A DNA stretch of 64,000 nucleotides. It comes from Cristatella mucedo. Taxonomy: Eukaryota > Bryozoa > Phylactolaemata > Cristatellidae. The notes below the pieces were generated by a model. It searched no databases and was not told the origin of the DNA. It saw only the letters and a program-made list of their open reading frames with translations. Each line of letters opens with the position of its first letter. The stretch's first letter is position 1. The translations under genes and the position numbers were made by a program. The stretch spans positions 2,474,001-2,538,000 of the forward strand of contig WPIO01000035.1 in NCBI GenBank assembly GCA_009760855.2, in the 5' to 3' direction. Of this stretch, positions 46,761 to 55,990 are shown piece by piece.

Positions 46761-49700
46761 GAAAGCGGCGAAACCGGTTTAATATTTTCTCGACGTCTAA
46801 GGAGACTTTCGCAACAGTCGGGCTGCATCAGACCCAACTACACACTCGACCGATCGCCCACACGCTGAAAGGCCTAGTTTGGCAGTCACTCATCGTTGCC
46901 CGGCGTGGCGAGGCGGGGGATGACGTCGGGCGATGACGTCGGTGACTGCACGGGATGACGAGGGGTTTGGTGCGTCGGGCACCTACTTGGCCAACTGGGA
47001 CGACTCCGTAGGCCGACGAAAAGCCTTGCCCTTGCTGCCACCAGGCGCATCCCTTCGATTACGCGTCCATCGTAATCGGCGTGGGCTCGAAGCGAAGCGG
47101 GGATTCCGCCGGCTAATCTTTGACTTAGGGTGGAAACTGGATCGGAGCGGTTCGCAGCAGCGCTCGGGCGGGCCCGCCGTCGCCGCTCCCTGTCTCGCTT
47201 CCCGAGCCGACGGTGACCTCTCGCGAACGCCACACTCGCCCCGTAGGGAGCGCGTGCGTGGGTGCGCGCGTGCGTGCGTGCGTGTGTGTGTGGAATGGAA
47301 GGTCTGCCCCCCTCCACAGGAAGGCTGGGCGTCCCGCACAGCGTGCCGCTGTCGGCTTGCCGTCACGCTCAAGCGCACCGAAAACGGCCGAAGCGAAGCG
47401 GCGTCCGAGCTTCGGGACGCTGGGCGCAGCCGGGTTAGGAGAATAGGCCCGTCATCGCTCGACCAGGACGCGTGCCGTGTCGGCAAGTTTCGAAAGAACG
47501 CCGCTACTACGAACGTCGACAAGCGGTAGGCACTAGCCGACCGGTCGCCTTGGGGCGTGCCGACCGGCCGTCGGAGCGCCGGCTCAGCCATGGGAGGAGC
47601 AGCTGAGAGGGGGCGGTCCTGAGCCTTGAATGGCTAGTTGATAGTTATCGACCGCCGGCTCGGGCTGTCTGTCTGCTGCCAAGCCACGTAGCGATCACGC
47701 TGCCACTGCACAACTCATTACTACAGCTGCCTGCGTGCAAAGCCTAGAGCCGGCATGGCCCGACACGCGAGCTGCACGTGCACACGCTCGCCAGCGCGCC
47801 TGCGGCACCGCTGTCCTTTATAAAGCTTATAGCTGCGATCGCCCCGCGTGGAATCAACGCACGAGCACAGCCGCGTTCACTTCGTTGTCGTACTGTCCTC
47901 TCCTCTCCTCGGCAGCAAGACGGCGTCGCGCTTCCGATTCGCCGGGATGGCCAGTGCTCTCGTTCGCACGGCTAGGGCCGCCGTCTACGCGCCGCGCGTC
48001 CGTCGCAGCTGCCGACGTCGGCGAGCCGACGCCGACAGATTGGATAGTACATCTCGAATGGATAGTACCACTCGCGCTGCTACTGCTCGCCGCCGGCCCG
48101 CCGCCGCTGGGCTCCGGATATGCCCCGATCGCTGCTCGCGCATGCGGCTGCCGAAGCTGTCAGCCGCGGCACCAGCGGGACGCGGACGGAAGTCGCCACG
48201 TCCGCGACGGAGTACATGGGTGGCGAGGTGAGAAGCGGACGTCGCGTGCCGACGCCCTCCTCTCAGGGAGTCCTCTCCGGGCTCTCCGGAGATTTTCGCG
48301 CCAGAGCGGTTAGCGACGCCATGGTCCCCCCCCCCAATGTAGCGGGGCCGACCGGACGGAGATTCGTTGCGGTACGGTTCGGAGGCGGGACGGAGAAAGC
48401 CCGGCCGCTTTGCTTTGGCGTAAGCTCGTGCGTTCGCGACCCGTTGGGGTGTGGAAGGCCCTAGACTGCTTCGCTGGCTGGGTTGTCGTCGCAGCGCTCA
48501 CACGGGACTCTGGGCTCGAGATTTCGTGCTCGTGCGCACGAACGAGTGACGGTACCGTGAGAAAGGGAAAGTGACACGGAAATAGAAAGAGACGGAATAG
48601 CCGTAGGGGAAAATTGAGACGAGGTAGGCAGGGGTAGGAGAGAGGCGGCCGGAGAGAGGCAGCCGGAGAGAGGCAAGAGTTTTGGGGGAAATTCGGGCAC
48701 GACGAAACATCCGGTGCATGAATCGTTTCGAAGCCACCTTAGCAGCAGCTACGTGTCCTAACAGAGATTCCTCTAAGCATGGCACGGGATATGCGTCCGG
48801 TCATAGCCGTACTCGAGTTGTTGTACAACATTCAGATGCCAATAACGGCAGGCAACTAGAAAACATCGCTTTGATAGCGCTGCTGCTGATGTTCGGACGA
48901 CATAGCGCTCGAAGCATTCGTTCAGGGCCCCGTCATGTCTTTTTTCCACTCCAGCCCTCGAGATGCCGTGCTAGTGCAGCCGGTGAGAGTACTCGCTGTG
49001 CGGAATTGATAGCATGAGAGGCGAGAGAGAGAGACTTAGAGAACGGTGAGAACGAGACAACAGTGGCAAAGGCCAGAGTCAGTGAAGTGGTAGCTAGCAA
49101 GTCGCCGTCGAGGCGTGCTACTTCAAATCGATCAGGAGCTTGGGAGAGACTGGGGCGACGCTGTCCTCGACGGGCGAGCTCTCTCTGTACAAGAGAGTGA
49201 GTGGTGGGTCCCTGTCGACGTGGCGCACCCGCTGAGTCATTGGCCACCGGGCCGGCTTGTCTCGTCAAACTGACGTGCCACGGCGACTGCTTAGTGCGAG
49301 CGGGCGCGACGGGGTGCGCTCAAGGATCCGGAGAGGGGGTGGCCTCGGCGACGCTAAGGCAATGGCTCGAGTAAAGTGCTCGAGCTGGAAACCCGCCGGT
49401 TGTGCAGGAACTCGAGCGAGCGGGCGGGCACACGCGAGCTCTCGACGAAGCTATGAGAGGGGCGGGTGCACACGTACCGCGAGCTGTGGCATAATTATGG
49501 GCCAATCCATTTGCCTAATGCGAGTTCGTGCTAGCCGGCACTGCACCACACGCATCCCCTCAACCCAAGCCGCTGCACCAGCCGTTGCAAGGCTGTTTCC
49601 GGCCATTGCCCGCTCGAGATACCTGGAGCAACGACATCAGAAAGCACACGCAGGCTCAACACCCGTTTTCTGTTTTTGAGCTCGACGATTACAGAGGGAT

Positions 49701-49918
49701 ACCGCTCTACTCGCGTTTGAAATGAGGCGGCTAGAGCTGAGACGCCGCGTTTCAGTTGGAATCGTAGCCAGGCTCCTGATGCGTAGGCGGTGCTCATGAG
49801 GACTTGTGCATACGTGACTGGGAGCCGCCCACCAAATTTAACGGCAAATCGCGTCAGCTCTAGCCACGCCCTCTTGCTAAGGGTATGGTCGGACGTCAAT
49901 CGAGGGGGGGGTCAGAGG
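46761..49918. other. GC-rich, CpG-rich block upstream of the transporter gene
   Basis: About 3 kb of CpG-rich DNA with long open frames on both strands at the same place (for example 46933-47529 plus against 46983-47591 minus; 47735-48313). Translations are arginine-, alanine- and proline-rich without a domain. It may be a CpG-island-like regulatory region. It holds a cluster of TGACG motifs (46919-46960), a TATA-like TTATAAAG (47818-47825) of unclear use, and a GGCCGGAGAGAGGCA tandem (48646-48675). Confidence 0.5.
46919..46960. promoter_or_regulatory. Cluster of CRE/ATF-like TGACG sites
   Basis: GATGACGTCGG occurs at 46919-46929 and again at 46932-46942, with a third GATGACG at 46954-46960. 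The CREB/ATF core is TGACGT. The tight tandem spacing is visible; a regulatory role is inferred. Confidence 0.35.
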
Positions 49919-49940
49919 TCTTATACCCCCGAGTGGCTGC

Positions 49941-49980
49941 CTTATAAGTAGTGATTGTGCTTGGCGAGACATTCACTCGC
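49941..49980 (+). promoter_or_regulatory. Candidate core promoter (TATA plus initiator) of the hexose transporter
   Basis: CTTATAAGTA at 49941-49950 is a TATA-like box. TTCACTC, an initiator-like sequence with A at 49975, lies 32 bases downstream of its first T, the spacing usual for TATA-directed initiation. It would give a 5' UTR of about 55 bases before the ATG at 50030. A more distant start in the GC-rich block, or trans-splicing at one of the AG sites just upstream, are alternatives. Confidence 0.4.
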
Positions 49981-50029
49981 AGTCCCGCGTATTTTGAGCC
50001 TATCAAAGTTAGCAGTCCTGTACTGAACG

Positions 50030-50083
50030 ATGGGCAAAGACGCAGAGATGAACAAGCTCGGCCTCGATGTAAAGATAACCCAG
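50030..50083 (+). CDS. GLUT exon 1 (residues 1-18)
   Basis: Begins [18 protein letters not shown] in a strong start context (AACGATGG) and ends at CAG|GTAATT in phase 0. Joined to exon 2 it gives [11 protein letters not shown], matching the K(L/I)T-GR pattern just before helix 1. This is the least certain exon because it is short and 1378 bases from exon 2. Confidence 0.75.
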
Positions 50084-50917
50084 GTAATTATCTGCTCATG
50101 CCCGAGGCCCCCAGGCGACCTCATTCGTCAGCCGCGGTTGCTGGATGGAGAGATGGAGAAGTATCTTGCCCTGGCGAGCAGCGCCTGGCGTGCTTTGCCG
50201 ACTGCCCTCGGTTCGGCGGGTTCCCTCCACCCAATCCGCGGTCTCTCCCATCTGACGTCGATGGTCGACACTGGTAGCGATAGCACGCCGGGCCTGGCGG
50301 GGGCCGGAAGCCTCCTCGGCCCGACGGGAAGTGAATGAGGGGGCGAGGGTCGCGGAGCTGACGGCAGCATGTCCATGTTGTGGCTGTCGCCGGCTCGGCC
50401 GACGAGTACCGTTAGCCTCTGTCGCCCAGCTTCAGGAGCGGTAGCCTATGCAGTTGGCAATATCGACTGCCGTGCCTGCAGCGGGCCTCCGGCAGCCGGC
50501 CAATGGCGGCGTTGCTGAGTGGCCGTCTCGCCCAATCATTTCGGTAGGTGAGTCGAGCAGGACGACGATGGTGAGCCGTCGGCCGCCCGGTCGCTTTCCG
50601 CGAATGTTCACACACAGCCAGCTGGCTAGTTGAGCGACCTAGCTAGCGGCAGTCTCTCCTAGTCACCTCCTCCTTTGTAACTAACGTCTAGCTATCCAAT
50701 GAAAAGCCAGGCGCTTTCGCAGGTCATCTATCGAATGGCTGTTGTTTAAACCACCAAGTTAAGCCGCATCCGTCTTGCGATACGTCGGCAATGTAATGCT
50801 CTCCAGGCTTAGCTCCTCTCATATGCTTCGAGCCTCAGCGTAACAAGAACTCACGACCAGCGGCTTACTCTCTCAGGCGGCAACCGATTCTCAACGCTCC
50901 CCGAGCCGAACCAACAC

Positions 50918-50995
<78 letters not shown>

Positions 50996-53900
50996 TTCCT
51001 CTCCCTCTCCCTCTCATCAGCGGCTGATGTCGGATTTCCTCCAGTCGGGTGCCTTAAGCCTATCGCAAGCAATGAGTAGTGAAGTCCGTCTGCGTTGTGA
51101 AGGGGGAAGCAATCGGGTCCCTGATCACTTAGACCAACCCGAAGGTATTTCCGGGAGGCCAGCCCAGCACTTGTCTATGCGTGAGTGTATCTGGAAAGAT
51201 CGACATCTTTTCCTTAGTTTGAATTGCGCCGGTTAGGCCTATACGAAAGTTGATGATTCTCCATCCCGAAACCTCCCATCCGTGCGACGTCACAGATATC
51301 GAGCTGCTTTGGTTTGTCGGGATACCGCCAGCAGCGTTGCGGAATTATCTTTCGTCACAGTTATCTGTGCAGAGCATGCCATGGCAGCACGATTTTCTCC
51401 AGTCGATACACGCCATGTACATGGAAGCTGTGCTAAAATGCCGGCTAATGACTACTTTCAGGGCCGGATGACTTTGGCGCTTGCCGTGACGGCTTTCATC
51501 GCCTCGTTTGGAAACTCGTTTACGCACGGTTTCCACTCGGGTGTACTCAATTCTCCGGAAAGGGTAAGTGGAGCCGAACCCACTCAGAGCCGAGCCAAGC
51601 ATACCGAAGTGCTGAGCATAGCGCCAACGTACTGTTATGCAAGTGAGTGCCGTGCCAGCATAGTTCATCCTCGTGCCGTCATCCTCGTGCCGTATTTCTG
51701 AGCGTTGTTTTTGTTTTGTAGCTCATACGCGAATTTCTGAACAGCTCGTACTTGGCACACTATGGTGAGACGAAGGACGGTATGGTCGACTTCCTCTGGT
51801 CGTTCACGGTTTCCATCTACCTCATTGGTGGCTGTGCCGGTGCTTTTCTTGCCGGCTTCTTTGCCGAACGCTTTGGCAGGTAAGAGCACGTGCCCTTACG
51901 TACCTGCGGCACACTAACCACCCTTGTGGAGCTGTTGAAAAGCCTGCACCGAGTCTATGCAGTCTGTGGATTGTCCGATGTCAGTTACCTCGCAGCTCTT
52001 TCCTTCCACTGGTTCGCGCCCTTTCCTTCCACTGGTTCGCGCCCTTTCCTTCCACTGGTTCGCGCCCTTTCCTTCCACTGGTTCTCGCCCTTTCCTTCCA
52101 CTGGTTTGTGCCAGTGCCACATCGCCGCGAGCCAGTATGCCGGGTGCAGCTCAACTAGCCGTGCAGTTGCCGTATAGATCGACGGCACCAGGCATTCGGT
52201 CATCGGGTACTAACAGCTTGGCTGCTAGGCTTCTAGACCAAACTGTTTATTTGCATTCCTCTTGCCAACCATGCTTCAACCCACTGCAAAGCTAATAGAG
52301 GCGGCCATGTTTTATTCAGCTGCCTATTCGTGCTCCTCACAAAAGATCTCATTCTCTCTTTGTCGGCTCCTCCTCGACAATAGCCAGTGCCGATGGCAAC
52401 GAGCCAGACACTGCTAGGCTGCTTATTGCCCAGCTACTGCTGGAAAAGATGGCCGAGCCAGCAGCACGATTAATAAACCTCAGCTAGGGATGCATGCACC
52501 ATCGGAGCTTCTTTTTTTCTGCTAAACTTCCATCCTCCCTGGGTTGCCTGCGACCGTCCAACCGGAAGCAAGCGATCAGCCAACGCTCATTGGTTGCACG
52601 TCACCGTCGACCACTAAATGCATTCGTGCATGTCCGTGACCTTGGGTTTGAGGATAATTTAGCCCTTTCTCCGACAGGAAAAAGGCTCTGATTCTCATGA
52701 CCGTACCTGGGTTCATCGGCTGCGCCCTGTTTGGTCTGTGCAAGGTGGCCAATTCGCTGGAGATGCTGATCATCGGCAGGCTGGTGATGGGTCTCAGCTG
52801 CGGTAAGCAGCAGCAGCAGTCGCTCTTTGCCTCGTGCGCCGCCGGGACGTTCCCCTCGATGCCCGGGCCGCACCGGCTGGGGCGCCTCATCTGCACTGTC
52901 CTCGGCAGCTAGTGAGCGCCCTTCATCGTCGGCCGTGTAGGTGCCGGCTCGGGACTCGTGCCGATGTATCTGACGGAGATCGCACCGGTGAACATCCGTG
53001 GCGCCATGGGCGTGCTCCACCAGCTTGCTCTCACCATTGGCATCCTGGTGGCCCAGGTGCTTGGCCTCCGCGAAGTGTTCGGTAAGGTTCGGCTGCAAAT
53101 CGAACAGCTCGGAGGCGATCGGGTGGCAGCTGCTGGCCGGTGCGAAGCGCCTCCTGCAACTGCTCTCCCCAATCCGGCAATTCACCGGCTCGTTTGCCTT
53201 TCGTTCGCTGCAGGCAATGAGGATCTGTGGCCCCTGCTGCTGGCCATCTCGGCCGTGGCGTTTGCCACCTGTGCCGTCGGCCTTCCGTTTTTCCCCGACA
53301 GCCCTCGCTATTTGCTGTTGAAGCGCGGCGATGTGAAGGCTGCCGAGTCTGGTGAGTGCTGCTCGCTGTGTGAGCCGCTGGCTGCCTAGCTGGCGTGCAT
53401 CTGCTCTGCCCACGTGCTCGAGCCGACCGCTCTCGAGCCGCCACTGCTGTTGCCGTTCTCTTGCTCGCTCGCTCACTCACTCACTCACGCCCTTCCCGCG
53501 ACGACGATTGTAGCTCTGAGAAGGCTCCGCGGTCAGGACGACGTGTCGGCCGACATTGCCGAAATGCAGACAGAGGCCAAGCAGCAGCAGGAGGAGCCGG
53601 CGTGGACTCTGCGAAAGCTTTTCCGAAGCCAAGCCCTTCGCATACCACTCATGCTCGTCTCGGTGCTCGCTGTCGCCCAGCAGCTCTCCGGTATCAACAC
53701 GGTGAGAGCATCCTGCTGCTGAGAGACCAGACCGCTCGTGCGCGACCGTGTAGCGACGGTAGCGACTTTGCATCTCCTGTGCCGGTCTTCGCTCTGACCA
53801 TTCGTTAGCTGTTTCCCACTATGGGAAGGCGCATGCTTATGCCAGGCACGCCATTCTGCGTAGGTGTTCTACTATTCGGACTCTGTCTTCCGGTCAGCCA

Positions 53901-55087
53901 ACATCCCAGCAGAAAGCACCCAGTATGCTACCCTTGGCACCGGTGGCATCAACGTGTTGATGACTATCATATCGGTAAGCCTCCGGCCCAGTGCACAGCA
54001 GCACGACTGGCTTTTGTTGTGCAACGTCGGCAACTAACCTGCCGAAGGTGGATGGTGTCTGTAGTTGACAGCCGCCACCTCGGCGACACAAGCATATTTT
54101 GCCACAATCGCTGCTTGCACTCTTCAGGTACCGCTTATGGAGAAAGCCGGCCGTCGTCCACTCCTTCTGATCGGCATGGCAGGCATGTCCATAATGTTGG
54201 TCGTTGAGACGATTGCTCTCGTCCTGCAGACGACTTACGATTGGCTGTCGTATGTGAGTGTGGCCTGCACCATCATCTTTGTCATCTCCTTTGCCATCGG
54301 CCTGGGTAAGACCGTAGTGCCAGCTCGTAGCTGCTAACTCGTGAAGCTTGCAATGCTGCAGGCACTTTCTTGACCGGATGATGGGCGGTGCTCTGTGCAT
54401 GCTGCAGTTGCTGAGATTCCATCTCTTTCTTCGTGCAGGCTCGATCCCACAGTTCATCGGTGCTGAACTGTTCAAGTCTGGACCCCGGCCTGCAGCCATG
54501 TCTTTTGCTGGTCTGCTCAATTGGGCTGCTAACTTCCTTGTGGCCATGAGCTTCCCTGGCATCCAAGTAAGTGAGTGACACCAGTGGTACCCGGCAGAAC
54601 TGCTGCTGCACCGCCGTGTGCATTATACTTGGCCAAACCGCCCCACACCGAAATTGTGCACATAAATAGCCCTGTGTGTGTGTGTGTGTGTGTGTAGCTG
54701 AGACACTGAGAGTGCTCTTCTTCCTTGGTTCCAGAAAGCCGTCGGTGCCTACAGTATGCTCATTTTCTTGGCGTTCCTGGTCGCCTTTGGCATTGTCACC
54801 TGGAAATTCTTGCCGGAGACAAAAAACAAGACATTTGACGAGATTGCTCGAGAGCTTGGAGTCAAGATGTCTGATGGCGAGTCGTCTGGTCATGCCATGG
54901 TAAAGCTTTGTTTGTCATCGAAGTTGTATTGCTGAAGCTTCACGGGTCACTAGTCACTCGTCCATGTGCCCTTTATGCCAGCAAACTAACTTTACGTTCT
55001 GTCTCTTTCTTACAGCAGCCACTCAAGAGTCGCAAAGAAGTAAACGCAGAGGCAGCTGAGCACACGTCGCCACTCCTTAATGCATGA
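50030..55087 (+). CDS. Facilitative hexose transporter, SLC2A/GLUT family, 12 exons, 519 aa
   Basis: Encodes a 12-helix plasma-membrane uniporter for glucose or a related hexose. Coding exons: 50030-50083, 51462-51563, 51722-51879, 52678-52802, 52941-53081, 53214-53351, 53514-53701, 53864-53974, 54128-54305, 54439-54566, 54735-54899, 55016-55087. All introns are GT-AG and all junctions keep frame (1560 coding bases). Family motifs in order: GR before helix 1 (residues 19-20), NSS sequon in outer loop 1 (59-61), GRKK (104-107), IIGR (136-139), PMYLTEIAP (154-162), PDSPRYLL (221-228), the class I QLS motif (296-298), AGRR (346-349), GPRPAA (413-418), NW (426-427) and [11 protein letters not shown] (468-478). 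Length is normal. The ATG has A at -3 and G at +4. Odd: Gln403 replaces the helix-10 tryptophan equivalent to GLUT1 Trp388. Exact substrate is not decided by the sequence. Confidence 0.95.
50084..51461 (+). other. GLUT intron 1
   Basis: The longest intron (1378 bases). It holds a (CT)n array at 50919-50991 and otherwise no recognised feature. Confidence 0.75.
50919..50991. repeat. (CT)n microsatellite in GLUT intron 1
   Basis: About 36 CT units followed by CCTCTCCCT variants to 51015. Confidence 0.97.
51462..51563 (+). CDS. GLUT exon 2 (residues 19-52), helix 1
   Basis: Acceptor TACTTTCAG, donor AGG|GTAAGT, both phase 0. Encodes [20 protein letters not shown] and the [13 protein letters not shown] end of helix 1, the GLUT pattern (YGYNTGVINAPQ-like). 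Confidence 0.95.
51722..51879 (+). CDS. GLUT exon 3 (residues 53-105), loop 1 and helix 2
   Basis: Acceptor TTTTGTAG, donor GGCAG|GTAAGA, leaving phase 2. Holds the glycosylation sequon NSS and the [20 protein letters not shown] helix, ending in AERFGR. Confidence 0.97.
51998..52112. repeat. 23-bp minisatellite in GLUT intron 3, five units
   Basis: Units CTTTCCTTCCACTGGTTCGC+GCC start at 51998, 52021, 52044, 52067 and 52090. The first three are identical and the last two carry one and a few changes. Confidence 0.97.
52678..52802 (+). CDS. GLUT exon 4 (residues 105-147), helices 3-4
   Basis: Acceptor CCGACAG, donor TGCG|GTAAGC, phase 1. Completes Arg105, then [20 protein letters not shown] and [11 protein letters not shown]. 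Confidence 0.97.
52941..53081 (+). CDS. GLUT exon 5 (residues 147-194), helices 4-5
   Basis: Acceptor GCCGTGTAG, donor TTCG|GTAAGG, phase 1. Contains [17 protein letters not shown] and [18 protein letters not shown]. Confidence 0.97.
53214..53351 (+). CDS. GLUT exon 6 (residues 194-240), helix 6 and start of the cytosolic loop
   Basis: Acceptor TCGCTGCAG, donor TCTG|GTGAGT, phase 1. Contains GNEDLWPLL and [13 protein letters not shown]. Confidence 0.97.
53514..53701 (+). CDS. GLUT exon 7 (residues 240-302), cytosolic loop and helix 7
   Basis: Acceptor ACGATTGTAG, donor ACACG|GTGAGA, phase 0. Contains LRRLRG of the intracellular helical domain and [11 protein letters not shown] in helix 7. 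Confidence 0.97.
53864..53974 (+). CDS. GLUT exon 8 (residues 303-339), helix 8
   Basis: Acceptor TCTGCGTAG, donor TATCG|GTAAGC, phase 0 on both sides. Encodes [14 protein letters not shown] and [17 protein letters not shown]. Confidence 0.97.
54128..54305 (+). CDS. GLUT exon 9 (residues 340-399), helices 9 and start of 10
   Basis: Acceptor CTCTTCAG, donor CTGG|GTAAGA, phase 1. Contains [20 protein letters not shown] and [10 protein letters not shown]. Confidence 0.97.
54439..54566 (+). CDS. GLUT exon 10 (residues 399-441), helices 10-11
   Basis: Acceptor TTCGTGCAG, donor CCAA|GTAAGT, phase 0. Contains [20 protein letters not shown] and [12 protein letters not shown]. Gln at 403 is the residue discussed for the whole gene. 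Confidence 0.97.
54672..54694. repeat. (TG)n microsatellite in GLUT intron 10
   Basis: About 11 TG units, 40 bases before the exon 11 acceptor. It might influence splicing, as UG tracts can. Confidence 0.9.
54735..54899 (+). CDS. GLUT exon 11 (residues 442-496), helix 12
   Basis: Acceptor TTGGTTCCAG, donor CATG|GTAAAG, phase 0. Encodes [17 protein letters not shown] and the family C-terminal signature [11 protein letters not shown]. Confidence 0.97.
55016..55087 (+). CDS. GLUT exon 12 (residues 497-519), cytosolic tail
   Basis: Encodes [20 protein letters not shown] and LNA, then TGA at 55085-55087. The acceptor is a CAGCAG tandem: use of the second AG would drop Gln497. The terminal SPLLNA resembles, but does not match, an acidic dileucine sorting signal. 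Confidence 0.93.
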   Translation, partial: QPLKSRKEVNAEAAEHTSPLLNA

Positions 55088-55230
55088 ACGTTCGCAGATG
55101 CCCATTGGACCTGGGATGCACAAAAGCCGGCCGAGCGACCGGTCAGATGACTCGTGCTTAATACACATTCGTCAGTTACTTTGAAGAATTTCCACAAGTG
55201 CTTGCAAGAGATCCGGCCTTTCTTTTTGTC

Positions 55231-55257
55231 GCTTGACCCTGTTCAAGAGGGTCAAGC
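55231..55257 (+). promoter_or_regulatory. Perfect hairpin in the GLUT 3' UTR
   Basis: GCTTGACCCT (55231-55240) pairs exactly with AGGGTCAAGC (55248-55257) around a 7-base loop. RNA-level function is inferred only from position. Confidence 0.5.
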
Positions 55258-55653
55258 AGAGCGGCTCACGACCTGGGCGAAGGGCTTCCGGCTGTTGCAA
55301 TTGAGTTTGAGGCTGCATTGCTTTGGACCTGCTGGCTCGAGTCTTTTACATGACACGTCCCAAGGTGCCGACCTTCAGCTCTGGTCGGGCAAAGATGTGA
55401 CACTTAAGCCACTACCACGGCGATGGTTGGACCCTGGGACGAGGCTGAGGCATTTGCCTGCCACGGATTGATTGCAATGCAACAGCGACACTGCTGCTGC
55501 TGCCCCGCGTTGGCCAAATCAATCCATGATCGGCGAGCGACTGGCCTTGGCAGCATTTCAAGAGCCTTCTGGAGATACATTGACGTGTGCGACAGAAGAG
55601 GTCAACCGGAAGAATACGCATTCGCAACCGAGCTACTGGTTGCAGTGTTTAAA

Positions 55654-55662
55654 TTATTTATT
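55654..55662 (+). promoter_or_regulatory. AU-rich element nonamer in the GLUT 3' UTR
   Basis: TTATTTATT matches the UUAUUUA(U/A)(U/A) destabilising nonamer. A single copy is weak evidence of regulated mRNA decay. Confidence 0.4.
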
Positions 55663-55968
55663 GTGCGACTATGTGTGACCTGTTTTATACTTTTAAGCAC
55701 TCTGCCACCACGTTTTCCAGTGGGCATATATATAATTCAGAGCCCAACCTGCCAGCTGAACCATGTATTTACCTGGGCAACCCGTTGCACGAATTCCCCC
55801 TTCGTGTGCAGCAGGCTTTCGCTTAGTCTTCGATACCCAGAGAAATAGATTCGAAAAATCCCATACAGCTAAATTACTTTGTTACGGTTATGCATAAGTA
55901 ATGGTGCTGCGACATCAACACGCGATTTTGCAGGTTTCAGGTGGCCAGTGGGTATGGCCGTCGCAACT

Positions 55969-55974
55969 AATAAA
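55969..55974 (+). terminator. Polyadenylation signal AATAAA for the GLUT gene
   Basis: Canonical hexamer followed within 50 bases by T/G-rich sequence (CTTGCTGGT, GAGTATGGATTTTTG). Confidence 0.6.
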
Positions 55975-55990
55975 CCTTGCTGGTCGCTGA

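Larger units (their letters stand above)
55088..55990 (+). other. Probable 3' UTR of the GLUT gene
   Basis: No open frame here is convincing. The first canonical AATAAA after the stop is at 55969, giving a 3' UTR of about 0.9 kb. A weaker AATACA lies at 55160. The region holds a 10-bp-stem hairpin and one AU-rich nonamer. Confidence 0.55.

Noticed and set aside
47815-47826. TATAAA-like box as the GLUT promoter
   Set aside because: It lies over 2 kb from the first coding exon with no visible exon-intron structure linking them; the site at 49941 is closer and has a spaced initiator.
46933-48313. Roughly 200-codon frames on both strands of the GC-rich block
   Set aside because: They overlap each other on opposite strands, have arginine-, proline- and alanine-rich composition, and show no domain or splice structure.
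51441-51470. ATG at 51448 or 51468 as the GLUT start
   Set aside because: The exon 1 candidate at 50030 gives a better family N-terminus and a phase-matched junction. An internal start remains possible as an alternative isoform.
51282-51701. Continuous 139-codon frame read through GLUT exon 2
   Set aside because: Only 51462-51563 matches the transporter. The upstream part fits no GLUT N-terminus and the AG acceptor lies exactly at the start of the homology; the downstream part is intron 2.
53031-53480. Reverse-strand frames of 149-291 codons across GLUT exons 4-7
   Set aside because: They are antisense shadows of the high-GC coding exons on the plus strand; the plus-strand exons have clear homology and splice sites.
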